DNA of 39,144 bases from Sphingomonadaceae bacterium (GTDB lineage: Bacteria > Pseudomonadota > Alphaproteobacteria > Sphingomonadales > Sphingomonadaceae). Both the position numbers and the translations under genes were made by a program. The stretch is from NCBI GenBank assembly GCA_016000085.1, contig JAECRT010000006.1, positions 63,889 through 103,032 of the forward strand, read 5' to 3'. Each line of letters opens with the position of its first letter. The stretch's first letter is position 1. The notes beneath the pieces were generated by a model. It ran no database searches. It was not told the origin of the DNA and saw only the letters and a list, made by a program, of their open reading frames with translations. Positions 1 to 7,498 of this stretch are shown here, in pieces.

Positions 1-326
1 AAAGACATTTAATGTGACAAATTCTTAATATTTTGAAATGATAACCGCTTAAAATGCCTCAAGTATAAAATATTATTTCACCCCCTTAATGATCGCTGGG
101 TTCCCATTTGGCTGATTTTGGCGACGAATCGCCATCCGCTCTGTCCAGCAAGGCGGGATCGTTTGCCGCTTTCATCACGACATGGCGCCAGCATGGTTTG
201 AAGGATCAGGGAAAGCGGTCGATGGGGCGGGCAGGCGAATTGTCGCCGTACACCGTCTGACGCCCATGTGACCGTCAGCTCATTCGCGGCGTTGTTTCGA
301 GAGCCTTCCCGACCGCAGCCCGCGTC
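1..326. other. AT-rich left edge without a gene
   Basis: I find no convincing coding region here. The first ~110 bases are strikingly AT-rich (runs such as ttcttaatattttgaaatg) compared with the GC-rich remainder, then composition returns to normal. A short perfect hairpin (TGGCGA, loop CGAA, TCGCCA) lies at 119-134 and has no T-tract after it. The stretch could be a promoter region of a gene lying to the left of the window, or a small insertion scar. The NUDIX gene ends at 327 reading leftwards, so part of this may also be its 3' untranslated region. Confidence 0.4.
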
Positions 327-869
327 CTAACCCACCATCCCCGCACCCAGCAGCAACAGCAGTTTTACGTCGATGGCCAGTCCTTCGGCGCGCCAGGTCG
401 CGACCTGATCGGCGAGGGTGGCGAGAGGCACGCGGTGAACGATGATGTCCTCGCCTTCGACGCCGCCGCCCGCGCCGGTGCGGGTCAGGTCGTGGGCGCG
501 GAACAGGGTGAAACTTTCCGACACCATGCCGGGCGAACTGTAGAATTGGCCCAGCGATTCGAGGCGGGCGGGATGGTAGCCGGTTTCTTCCTCCAGCTCG
601 CGCGCGGCGGCGATGGTCGCGTCCTCGCCTTCCTCATGATCGCCGACGAGACCCGCGGGGAGTTCAATGCAGCGGCGTCCCAGCGGCACGCGAAACTGGT
701 CGACCAGCAGCACATGTCGCCCATCCGCCGCTTCGTCGATCGCCAGGATGACAGCGGCGTGAATACCGCGCGCGCGGCCGACATATTCCCACTTGCCGCG
801 CCGCTTGGCGGTGATGAAACGGCCCGCCCACATCACTTCTTCGGGGACGTCGCGGTCCGGGTCGCTCAT
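327..869 (-). CDS. NUDIX hydrolase, ADP-ribose pyrophosphatase-like
   Basis: 180 aa. A complete Nudix box is visible: G, five residues, E, seven residues, then RELEEETGY, matching GX5EX7REUXEEXGU; the Glu residues coordinate Mg2+. The flanking layout (WEYV..., VLLVDQFRVPLG, ELPAGLVGD before the box; GQFYSSPGMVSE after it) is that of the ADP-ribose/nucleoside-diphosphate-sugar pyrophosphatase branch, which hydrolyses NDP-X to NMP and a phosphorylated X in the cytoplasm. The exact substrate cannot be read from sequence. The start ATG overlaps the stop of the upstream TPM gene by 4 nt (ATGA), so it is the last gene of the lemA-TPM-TPM-NUDIX operon and is probably translationally coupled. The length is normal for the family. 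Confidence 0.88.
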   Translation of the reverse strand: MSDPDRDVPEEVMWAGRFITAKRRGKWEYVGRARGIHAAVILAIDEAADGRHVLLVDQFRVPLGRRCIELPAGLVGDHEEGEDATIAAARELEEETGYHPARLESLGQFYSSPGMVSESFTLFRAHDLTRTGAGGGVEGEDIIVHRVPLATLADQVATWRAEGLAIDVKLLLLLGAGMVG

Positions 870-1543
870 AATTCGATCAGCCTGTCGGGAAGTTCGTTGA
901 TGTCGTCATCGGCGCGCGGGAAATGCGGGGCGAGCAGCGCGCCAACCTGCTCCACGGCGGCGGCCAGCCCTTCGCCGGGGCGATTGTCGCGGATCGCGGC
1001 GATCAGGGCGGCCATGGCTTCGCCCCAGGCTTCGGGCGCGACCTTCTCGTTGATGGCGCGATCGGCGACGATTTCGGCACGATGTTCGTCGAGCGAGAGG
1101 TAAATGAGGACGCCGGTCCGCCCGACCGTTCGCGCTTCGGCGGCGGTGCGGAACAGCAGGATGGCGCGGCGGCGCACCCGCCGGGCCTTCGTCGCGCGCG
1201 GCGTCATCAGCATCCGTAGCGGTGTGATGGCGAGCAGATAGCGCACCACCAGGAATTTGAGCAGCAGCAGGCCGAGCAACCCGGTCAGCAGCTTCCAGTC
1301 GGCCAGTTCATGATCCCAGTCGCGCAACAGCATCGACAGGAAGGCGCGCAGATGCGCCGGGAAGGCGGCCATCAGCGACAGGGCGATGAACACTGCGGCC
1401 GCCGCCCAGCTGAGGCCGACATCATGATAGGTGTCGGACCGGCGCGCGACGATGGTGACGATCTCGCCCGATGTATGCGCTTCGGCCTGTGTCACGGCGG
1501 TCGAGACGAGGTCATGATCGGCTTGCGTGAGGTGCAGTTGCAT
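866..1543 (-). CDS. TPM-domain membrane protein (second copy)
   Basis: 225 aa. The N-terminus (HLTQADHDLVSTAVTQAE, TSGEIVTIVARRSD) and the C-terminal half (TGVLIYLSLDEHRAEIVADR...) together look like a TPM domain (TLP18.3/Psb32/MOLO-1 fold), but they are separated by two hydrophobic stretches around residues 45-65 and 90-110. The domain therefore appears interrupted by a membrane hairpin followed by a basic loop (RATKARRVRRR). No signal peptide. ATG 1543 overlaps the preceding TPM stop as TGATG; a GTG one codon upstream (1546) is possible. TPM proteins are often encoded in pairs beside LemA; their role is poorly known and associated with membrane-protein maintenance. I do not assign a catalytic activity. 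Confidence 0.75.
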   Translation of the reverse strand: MQLHLTQADHDLVSTAVTQAEAHTSGEIVTIVARRSDTYHDVGLSWAAAAVFIALSLMAAFPAHLRAFLSMLLRDWDHELADWKLLTGLLGLLLLKFLVVRYLLAITPLRMLMTPRATKARRVRRRAILLFRTAAEARTVGRTGVLIYLSLDEHRAEIVADRAINEKVAPEAWGEAMAALIAAIRDNRPGEGLAAAVEQVGALLAPHFPRADDDINELPDRLIEL

Positions 1544-2460
1544 CACCAGTCCCCCGATGCGCCGCCGCCGCCGAAGCCGCCGCCACCCGAAAAGTCGCCG
1601 CCGCTGCTGCCGCCCCAGCCGCCACCACCGCCGCCCGATCCCCAGCCGCCACCGCCGCTGCCCATGCCCGGTCCCCAGATAATGACGGGCGGGATGCCAC
1701 CGCCTCGTCCATAGCGCTTGCCGCCGCGTGCGCGCGACAGGAGGGGCAGGATGAAGAAGAAGACCACGAACAGCACGATCCAGAACAGCATGATGCCGCC
1801 GCCGCCATCCCCCTGCTTGGCGAGGGCGGCCTGCGCCGCTGCCGCGCGGGCCGTCGCCTCTTCGGGAGGAAGGGCCAATATGGACGTGATCTGGTCGACG
1901 CCCGCATCGATGCCGCCCACCATGTCGCCTGCCTTGAAGCGGGGCGTGATGGCGTTGCGGATGATCTGGGACGAGAGCGCGTCGGTCAGATAGCCTTCCA
2001 AACCATAGCCGACCTCTATCCGTATCTTGCGATCATTGGGCGCGACTATCAGCAGCGCACCATTGTTGTCCTTGTCGCCAATCCCCCAGGCGCGGCCCAG
2101 CCGATAGCCATAATCGGAGATGTCATAGCCCTGAAGGTCGGGAATGGTCGCGACCACCAGCGATCGGCCGCTCGCCTGTTTCTGGGCGATCAGTTTCGCG
2201 CTGAGGGCCTGTTCCTGTGCGGGATCGAGCAGGTTTGCGGCGTCCACGACGCCCGTGTCGCTGAACGTGGGGAATGTCTGCGCCCACGCCGCCGGCGCGA
2301 ACGCCAGCAAAACCGCCAAAAGGACGACCCACCACAACCGCCGTTCGGGCTGAGCCTGTCGCAGCCCCGCACTTTCCTTTCTACCGGGGTGAAAGACAGT
2401 GCAGCCCTTCGACAAGCTCAGGGCGAACGGAGATTTTTGAAAAGAGCCGAACGTTGGCAT
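1543..2460 (-). CDS. YgcG-type TPM-domain protein, secreted and membrane-anchored
   Basis: 305 aa from ATG 2460. Order: a ~37-residue N-terminal segment encoded by a REP-like palindrome; a hydrophobic signal segment (RRLWWVVLLAVLLAFAPAA, cleavage likely after AWA); a TPM domain over roughly residues 65-185 (TFSDTGVVDAANLLDPAQ at its start); a transmembrane segment near 225-245 (MLFWIVLFVVFFFILPLL); and a Gly/Trp/Ser-rich tail ending GASGDW. This is the YgcG/TPM layout, with the TPM domain facing the periplasm. A TTG at 2469 lies directly before and overlaps the lemA stop region; a TTG at 2337 would remove the REP-encoded part but would also remove the basic residues before the hydrophobic core. 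Second gene of the lemA operon. Start choice uncertain; family assignment good. Confidence 0.82.
   Translation of the reverse strand: MPTFGSFQKSPFALSLSKGCTVFHPGRKESAGLRQAQPERRLWWVVLLAVLLAFAPAAWAQTFPTFSDTGVVDAANLLDPAQEQALSAKLIAQKQASGRSLVVATIPDLQGYDISDYGYRLGRAWGIGDKDNNGALLIVAPNDRKIRIEVGYGLEGYLTDALSSQIIRNAITPRFKAGDMVGGIDAGVDQITSILALPPEEATARAAAAQAALAKQGDGGGGIMLFWIVLFVVFFFILPLLSRARGGKRYGRGGGIPPVIIWGPGMGSGGGGWGSGGGGGGWGGSSGGDFSGGGGFGGGGASGDW
2341..2430. repeat. REP-like cruciform element
   Basis: Two outer arms of about 24 nt face each other: CCGTTCGGGCTGAGCCTGTC at the left (2341 on) and its near-complement CGACAAGCTCAGGGCGAACG near 2410-2429. Inner arms (GCACTTTC at 2370 region and GAAAGACAGTGC before the right arm) extend the pairing, so the whole unit can fold as one long hairpin. 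The element lies just inside the TPM reading frame and is translated there. The sequence type is one I associate with dispersed extragenic palindromes of sphingomonads; copy number in this genome cannot be seen from one window. Confidence 0.75.
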
Positions 2461-2465
2461 TGCCC

Positions 2466-3068
2466 TCAATTACCGAAATCGACCTTTGGCGCTTCTTCCG
2501 CGCCGGGCGTGGTTGCCTGGAACGGAGTCATGGGCTTGGCGCCATGGATCAGCTTGGCGCCGATCGCGTCGGGGAAGGTGCGGATGCGGGTGTTATAGTC
2601 CTGCACCGCCGCGTTATAATCGCGAATGGCGACGGCGATGCGGTTTTCCGTCCCCTCAAGCTGCGATTGCAGATCGAGGAAATTCTGGTTGGTCTTGAGG
2701 TCGGGATAGGCCTCGACCGACGCGAGCAGGCGGCCCAGACCCTGGCTGAGCTGGGCCTGTGCGGCCTGGAACTGGGCGACCTTGGCCGGATCGCTCAGGT
2801 CGGCGGCATTGACCTGCACCGACGTTGCCTTGGCGCGCGCCTCGGTCACTTTGACCAGCGTATCCTGTTCCTGCTTGCCCGCCGCCTTCACGGTGGCGAC
2901 CAGATTGCCGACCAGATTGGAGCGGCGCTGATATTGCGCCTGAACGTCGGCCCATTTGGCCTTCGCCGCTTCCTCGGCGGTCGGCACGCTGTTGATGCCA
3001 CAGGCGGACAGGGCGAATGCGCCCATCAACGGCAGGAGAAGGGCGGAGAAACGGCGCAGGAGCGTCAT
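2466..3068 (-). CDS. lemA: LemA family lipoprotein
   Basis: 200 aa. The N-terminus MTLLRRFSALLLPLMGAFAL is a lipoprotein signal with lipobox LSAC-G, so the mature protein should be lipid-anchored at Cys23. The body is helical and matches LemA: NLVGNLVATVKAAGKQEQDTL, repeated coiled segments, and YNAAVQDYNTRIRTFPDAIGA, the conserved LemA C-terminal motif. I chose ATG 3068 because GAGGA lies just upstream; the longer frame to 3134 adds residues without signal-peptide character. LemA is commonly encoded with TPM proteins, as here, where two TPM genes follow directly. Its molecular role is not established. First gene of the four-gene minus-strand operon. Confidence 0.92.
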   Translation of the reverse strand: MTLLRRFSALLLPLMGAFALSACGINSVPTAEEAAKAKWADVQAQYQRRSNLVGNLVATVKAAGKQEQDTLVKVTEARAKATSVQVNAADLSDPAKVAQFQAAQAQLSQGLGRLLASVEAYPDLKTNQNFLDLQSQLEGTENRIAVAIRDYNAAVQDYNTRIRTFPDAIGAKLIHGAKPMTPFQATTPGAEEAPKVDFGN

Positions 3069-3170
3069 GGAACATCCTCGGCTATGGTGTACGCTCGGAA
3101 ATAGGACGTTGCCCTGACCCGCGCAACGGCCCATGCAATATTATCGCAGATGGTGGAAAGGGCTTAAACC

Positions 3171-3605
3171 ATGGGACTGATTTCCGAATTCAAGACATTC
3201 ATCAATCGCGGCAATGTGATGGACCTGGCGGTCGGCGTCATCATCGGCGGCGCATTCGCCACCATCACCAAGTCGCTGACCGATGATCTGATCATGCCGG
3301 TCGTCGGCTATCTTTTCGGTGGCGCGGATTTTTCAGGCTATTTTATCCGGCTGGGCGACATTCCGGCGGACTTCAAGGGCAACGCGGCCAGCTATGCCGA
3401 TTTGAAGGGCGCGGGCGTCGCGATGCTGGGATGGGGCGAGTTCCTGACCGTGCTGGTCAACTTCCTGATCCTGGCTTTCATCATCTTCCTGCTGGTCAAG
3501 GTCATGAACAAGATGACGGCCAAGCCCGAACCGGACGCCGCGCCTGCCGCAACCCCGGAGGACATCGTGCTGCTGCGCGAAATTCGCGATTCGCTCAGAA
3601 AATAA
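3171..3605 (+). CDS. mscL: large-conductance mechanosensitive channel MscL
   Basis: 144 aa, usual MscL size. The start [20 protein letters not shown] is the signature amphipathic N-terminal helix leading into TM1 ([20 protein letters not shown], the pore-lining Gly-rich helix), followed by a periplasmic loop and TM2 ([21 protein letters not shown]), then a charged cytoplasmic C-terminal helix ([11 protein letters not shown]). The homopentamer opens under membrane tension during hypoosmotic shock. AAAGG precedes the ATG. Divergently placed from lemA with a ~100-bp spacer. A weak palindrome (CAACCG, 9-nt spacer, CGGTTG) lies downstream at 3641-3661. Confidence 0.97.
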   Translation: MGLISEFKTFINRGNVMDLAVGVIIGGAFATITKSLTDDLIMPVVGYLFGGADFSGYFIRLGDIPADFKGNAASYADLKGAGVAMLGWGEFLTVLVNFLILAFIIFLLVKVMNKMTAKPEPDAAPAATPEDIVLLREIRDSLRK

Positions 3606-3749
3606 CGTCTTATGCGACAAAATGCGCCCATGGCGGGAACCAACCGATCGGTGACCGGTTGATCGGCGTCAGGGTTTCATGGGGCATCGCGCCACAGTGA
3701 CCCTTGCCGAACGACGTCTGCCCAAGGGGGCGCAACAGGAGAAAACGCC

Positions 3750-4019
3750 GTGAAGACTTTCGTCAAGATCCTTGGCCTCGCCAGCCTTGTCGCACTCGCA
3801 GCCTGCGATTCCGCCAAGGAAAACAAGGTCGAGAATGCGTACGAAAATAAGGCGGACGCGATTGATAACCAGGCCGACAATATGGAAGCGCTGGCCGACA
3901 ACCTGACCGGCAACGCCGAGAACGCTGCCGAGAACGCTGCCGACGTGCTGGAAAACAAGGCTGACGCCACGCGCGAAGCAGGCGAAAAGGCGGCTGACGC
4001 CGTTGAAAAGCACAAATAA
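3750..4019 (+). CDS. small Lpp-like or entericidin-like lipoprotein, unknown role
   Basis: 89 aa from GTG 3750, with AGGAG ten bases upstream. MKTFVKILGLASLVALAAC is a lipoprotein signal with lipobox LAAC. The mature ~70 residues are hydrophilic, rich in Ala, Asn, Glu, Asp and Lys, with repeated units (NKVENAYENKADAIDNQADN; NAENAAENAADVLENKAD) that suggest one continuous helix or coiled coil. A 12-bp direct repeat (GCCGAGAACGCT) at 3915-3938 underlies one duplicated unit. The last residues are EKHK, ending in Lys. No domain family is certain. The sequence resembles small helical outer-membrane lipoproteins more than entericidins, which are shorter. Monocistronic, with its own terminator. Confidence 0.8.
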   Translation: MKTFVKILGLASLVALAACDSAKENKVENAYENKADAIDNQADNMEALADNLTGNAENAAENAADVLENKADATREAGEKAADAVEKHK

Positions 4020-4044
4020 GCGAGACGCGCTCCCATAGCGCCGG

Positions 4045-4079
4045 AAAGGGCGTCGCAAGGATACTTGCGGCGCCCTTTT
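4045..4079 (+). terminator. rho-independent terminator after the lipoprotein gene
   Basis: A 15-16 bp stem with one mismatch (AAAGGGCGTCGCAAG, loop, CTTGCGGCGCCCTTTT) ends in a T-run, 25 nt after the lipoprotein stop and before the chemotaxis operon. Confidence 0.8.
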
Positions 4080-4171
4080 CACGTCCTTGTGCGCCATTCG
4101 CCGCGCCTTTAACTCGCCTTTAACCACGTCCCGCCATGGTGCCCGCTGCGCGCAGACACAGGGCCATGGGC

Positions 4172-6547
4172 ATGGACGATCTACTTCAGGAATTCATATC
4201 CGAAACCCAGGAAACGCTGGAAGCGCTCGCGGGGGAGGTCGTCGCCTGGGAAGCTGATCCTTCCGACAGCGACCGGCTGGATGCGATTTTCCGTTTTTTC
4301 CATACCGTTAAAGGCAGCTGCGGCTTCCTCAACCTGCCGCGTTTCGAGCGGCTGAGCCACGCCGCCGAAGATGTGCTGGCAGAGATTCGCGCGGGCAATC
4401 GCCTGGCCGATCCCGCCACCGTCAGCGCGGTGCTGGGCCTGATGGACCGGATCGGGGAACTGGCCGAGGCGGTTGCCGTCGGCGCGGCGCTGCCCAGCGA
4501 GAATGACGATTATCTGATCGCGGCGCTCGTCGCCCGGCCGGAGGCCAATGCCATCCATCCCGAAACGGCCGCCGCGCCAGTGGCTGCGCGGCAAGCCGCC
4601 CAAGCCGGCCCGCGCACCATCCGCCTGCCGTTGAGCCTGATCGACCAGTTGATGAACGGCGTGTCGGACATGGTGCTGGCGCGCAACGAATTGTCGCGCA
4701 AGCTGCGTGAACGGACAGCCGACCCCGAACTGGACAATGTGTTCGAGCGGCTGTCGACCTGCGTCGCCGATATGCGCGACGTGATTTCCAAGACGCGGAT
4801 GCAGCGCGTCGACCGGCTGTTTGCCGCGATCCCGCGCATGGTGCGCGACCTGGGGCGTGAACTTGGCAAGCAGATCGACCTGAACCTTGAGGGCGGGGAC
4901 GTCGAGATGGATCGCGAAATGGTGGAGATGGTCGTCGACCCGCTCACCCATATCGTGCGCAACAGCATCGATCATGGCATCGAGACGCCAGAGCAGCGCC
5001 GGGCGGCGGGTAAGCCGGAATCCGGCAAGCTGCGGCTGGAGGCGCGTCAGTCGGGCAACCAGATCGTGATCGCGATCAGCGACGATGGCGCGGGCATCGA
5101 CACGGCGCGGCTGGTGGACAAGGCAGTGGCCGCCGGGCGGCTGACACCCGATGCGGCGGCGCGCATGTCCGAAGAGGACAGGTTGAACCTGATCTTCCAT
5201 CCCGGCCTGTCGACCGCAGCGCAGGTGACGGCGATTTCCGGGCGCGGCGTGGGCATGGACGTGGTGCGCGCCAATGTGGAGCGGATCGGCGGCGTCATCG
5301 CACTCGACAATCATCCGGGGCAGGGGCTGTGCATCACGTTGCGCGTGCCGCTGACGCTGACCATCATTCCGGGCCTGATCGTCCGCGCGGGCGGGCTGCA
5401 TTTCGCGATTCCCCGGTCGGCGGTGGTCGAAATCCTGCACGACAATAATGACACGCTCCAGATCAGCGAAGTGGGCGGGGCCAAGATCGCCACCATCCGG
5501 CAGGTGCGCCATTCGATGGTGGACCTGGAAGATGTGCTGGGCATGACCCGGCCCGCACAATCCACGCCGCGCGCCATCATGGTGGTGCGATCGGCCACCG
5601 GCGTACCATTCGCCATGGGCGTGTCGGCGGTCGACAATCATGAGGAACTGGTGATCCGCCCCGCGTCGCCGTTGGTGATGGCGTCGGGCGTCTATGCCGG
5701 CATGACCCTGCCCGACAATGGCAAGCCGATGCTGCTGCTGGATGCGGCGGGCCTGGCCAACGCGGCGAAACTGCCCAACATATTGGACGATCGGGCGGCG
5801 CGGCAGGCGGAAGAACAGGCCGGTGCGCAAACGGGCGTGGAAATGGTCGCGGCGCTGCGGTTCGAGGAGCTGTCGGGCGAAAAGCGGCTGCTGATCCTCT
5901 CGCTGATCGAGCGGGTAGAAGATATTGACGCGAGCCTGTTCGGCCGATCGGGCGGACGCGCTTTCGTGCGGCTGGACGGGCGGCTGGTGCCGGTCGTCAA
6001 CGGCTTGTCGGATTTTGACCGGGATAAGGTGTCGGCGCTGCGCCTGCGCGACGATGTGCGCGAAGCCTGCTATCCAGTCGCCGCCGTGCTGGACATCGTC
6101 CAGATGCCGATGGTCCCCGACATGGTGGCGATGCACGGGCTGTTGAGTGGTGTCGCGGTGATCGACGGCGAGCATCTGGAAGTCATCAATCCCTTTGCCC
6201 TGTTCGCGGCGCTTCCCCAGGATGATCTGGTTGAAAGTGCGCGCGGGCGTTGCCTGCTCGCCGATGCGCAGGATGGCTGGACGCGCGAGATATTGGCGCC
6301 GTTGCTGCGTCAGGCGGGACATGAAGTCGTGCTGGGCCTGCCCGCCGATGCGCTGCTCGATCCGCGGGACGTGCTGCTGTGCACCGGCGTGGACACGATG
6401 CAGGCGGCGGGCATGGTGGCCGACCTGACCGGATGCCGGGTGGTGCAACTGCGCGCGTCGCCCCGTGCGGCGGGACCATCTGACATGAGCATCTATCGCT
6501 ATGACCAGGATGCGCTGATGGCGGCGATCGCCGGTGGACAGGGATAA
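4172..6547 (+). CDS. cheA: chemotaxis histidine kinase CheA with extra CheW-like and degenerate receiver domains
   Basis: 791 aa. HPt domain with phosphorylated His44 in FHTVKGSCGF; no obvious CheY-binding P2 domain; dimerisation helices (RTIRLPLSLIDQLMNGVSDM); HATPase with N box (HIVRNSIDHGIE), DDGAGID and GRGVGMDVV; then a CheW-like P5 domain near residues 395-535. After this come a second CheW-like region (about 555-685) and a receiver-like tail (about 692-788, GRCLLADAQDGWTREILAPL) in which the phosphoacceptor Asp position reads Cys-Thr and the conserved Lys is not seen. ATG 4172 has AGGG eight bases upstream; ATG 4166 and 4136 are less well placed. CheA autophosphorylates under receptor control and passes phosphate to CheY and CheB, encoded next. 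Confidence 0.95.
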   Translation: MDDLLQEFISETQETLEALAGEVVAWEADPSDSDRLDAIFRFFHTVKGSCGFLNLPRFERLSHAAEDVLAEIRAGNRLADPATVSAVLGLMDRIGELAEAVAVGAALPSENDDYLIAALVARPEANAIHPETAAAPVAARQAAQAGPRTIRLPLSLIDQLMNGVSDMVLARNELSRKLRERTADPELDNVFERLSTCVADMRDVISKTRMQRVDRLFAAIPRMVRDLGRELGKQIDLNLEGGDVEMDREMVEMVVDPLTHIVRNSIDHGIETPEQRRAAGKPESGKLRLEARQSGNQIVIAISDDGAGIDTARLVDKAVAAGRLTPDAAARMSEEDRLNLIFHPGLSTAAQVTAISGRGVGMDVVRANVERIGGVIALDNHPGQGLCITLRVPLTLTIIPGLIVRAGGLHFAIPRSAVVEILHDNNDTLQISEVGGAKIATIRQVRHSMVDLEDVLGMTRPAQSTPRAIMVVRSATGVPFAMGVSAVDNHEELVIRPASPLVMASGVYAGMTLPDNGKPMLLLDAAGLANAAKLPNILDDRAARQAEEQAGAQTGVEMVAALRFEELSGEKRLLILSLIERVEDIDASLFGRSGGRAFVRLDGRLVPVVNGLSDFDRDKVSALRLRDDVREACYPVAAVLDIVQMPMVPDMVAMHGLLSGVAVIDGEHLEVINPFALFAALPQDDLVESARGRCLLADAQDGWTREILAPLLRQAGHEVVLGLPADALLDPRDVLLCTGVDTMQAAGMVADLTGCRVVQLRASPRAAGPSDMSIYRYDQDALMAAIAGGQG

Positions 6548-6551
6548 GGCC

Positions 6552-6989
6552 ATGGAGAAACTCTATCTACTCGCCACTTTGGCAGGCACGCGCATTGCGG
6601 TGGAGGCCGGCGAAGTCGAGGCTGTCGTCAAGCTGACCGAAATTTCGCCGGTGCCCGGCATGGGCGCACATGTCGCGGGCCTTTCCGCGCTGCGCAGCCG
6701 GGTGCTGACGGTGATCGACGTCGCGGCTCTGGTGCGGGGCGTTGCATCGCCGCAGGAACAGCGCGGGCTGGCCATCATCGCCAATATTAGTGGTCACAGC
6801 TATGGCCTGATGGTCGACACGGTGTCGGATATCTGCCGCGTGCCCGAAGGCGAACTGCCGCTGCGTGGCCAGATCGACGCGGCCTGGGCGCCCTATGCCC
6901 GCGCCCTCATCGAACATGAAGGCCAGCCCTGGCTGCTGGTGTCGCTCGCGGGCTTCATCGAGGGTGGCGCGCTGGCGCAGGCAGCCTGA
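6552..6989 (+). CDS. cheW: chemotaxis coupling protein CheW
   Basis: 145 aa, a single CheW domain: LATLAGTRIAVEAGEVEAVV, then the conserved PGMGAHVAGLSALRSRVLTV (typically 'G..NLRG.I.PV.D'), IDVAALVRG, and YGLMVDTVSDICRVPE. It couples receptors to CheA at the membrane array. ATG 6552 follows the cheA stop by 4 nt, preceded by AAGG that overlaps the stop. The usual Arg-Gly of the 'NLRG' motif reads as ALRSR, a common variation. Length is close to the family norm of 150-160. Confidence 0.93.
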   Translation: MEKLYLLATLAGTRIAVEAGEVEAVVKLTEISPVPGMGAHVAGLSALRSRVLTVIDVAALVRGVASPQEQRGLAIIANISGHSYGLMVDTVSDICRVPEGELPLRGQIDAAWAPYARALIEHEGQPWLLVSLAGFIEGGALAQAA

Positions 6990-7088
6990 AATAACCACGC
7001 CTGAAATCATGCCGGGGCCGTTTACCAAATACTTGCCTTTGTCCGCTAGGTCCGTGTGCAAGAGCCGTAAAAATCAAAGGGACGCTTC

Positions 7089-7454
7089 ATGAAAAACTGC
7101 CTGGTCGTCGATGACTCCAAGGTCATCCGCAAAGTGGCCCGTCATATCCTTGAATCGCTGGACTTGACCGTCAGCGAAGCGGTGGATGGACGCGACGCCT
7201 TGACGCAGTGCGAGGCGTCAGCGCCCGATGTGGTCCTGCTCGACTGGAACATGCCGGTGATGAGCGGGATGGAATTTCTACAGGCCCTGTCGTCCGCCAA
7301 GATGACGGCCCGGCCCAAGATCATCTTCTGCACTACCGAAAACGGCCTTAGCCACATCAAGGCGGCGGTCGAAGCCGGGGCAGACGAATATGTGATGAAG
7401 CCATTCGACCGGGAAACGCTGGAAAGCAAGCTGGTGATAGTCGGGGTAATCTGA
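7089..7454 (+). CDS. cheY: chemotaxis response regulator CheY
   Basis: 121 aa, a lone receiver domain. Acidic pair in LVVDDSKVIR, phosphoacceptor Asp52 in VVLLDWNMPVMSG, Thr in IIFCTTENG, and Lys in YVMKPFDRETL. CheY-P made by CheA binds the flagellar switch. AAAGGGACG precedes the ATG. It stands 99 nt after cheW; this is the widest gap in the operon, so an internal promoter is possible though I cannot point to convincing -35/-10 boxes. Confidence 0.95.
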   Translation: MKNCLVVDDSKVIRKVARHILESLDLTVSEAVDGRDALTQCEASAPDVVLLDWNMPVMSGMEFLQALSSAKMTARPKIIFCTTENGLSHIKAAVEAGADEYVMKPFDRETLESKLVIVGVI

Positions 7455-7498
7455 ACGCATTCCACCGTCTTTCAAACCTTTGCGCAGAAAGCCCCGTG

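Noticed and set aside
4181-6553. A ~790-codon open frame on the minus strand across cheA
   Set aside because: It is antisense to a complete CheA, has low-complexity His/Arg/Gln-rich sequence with no recognisable domain, and arises from high GC content.
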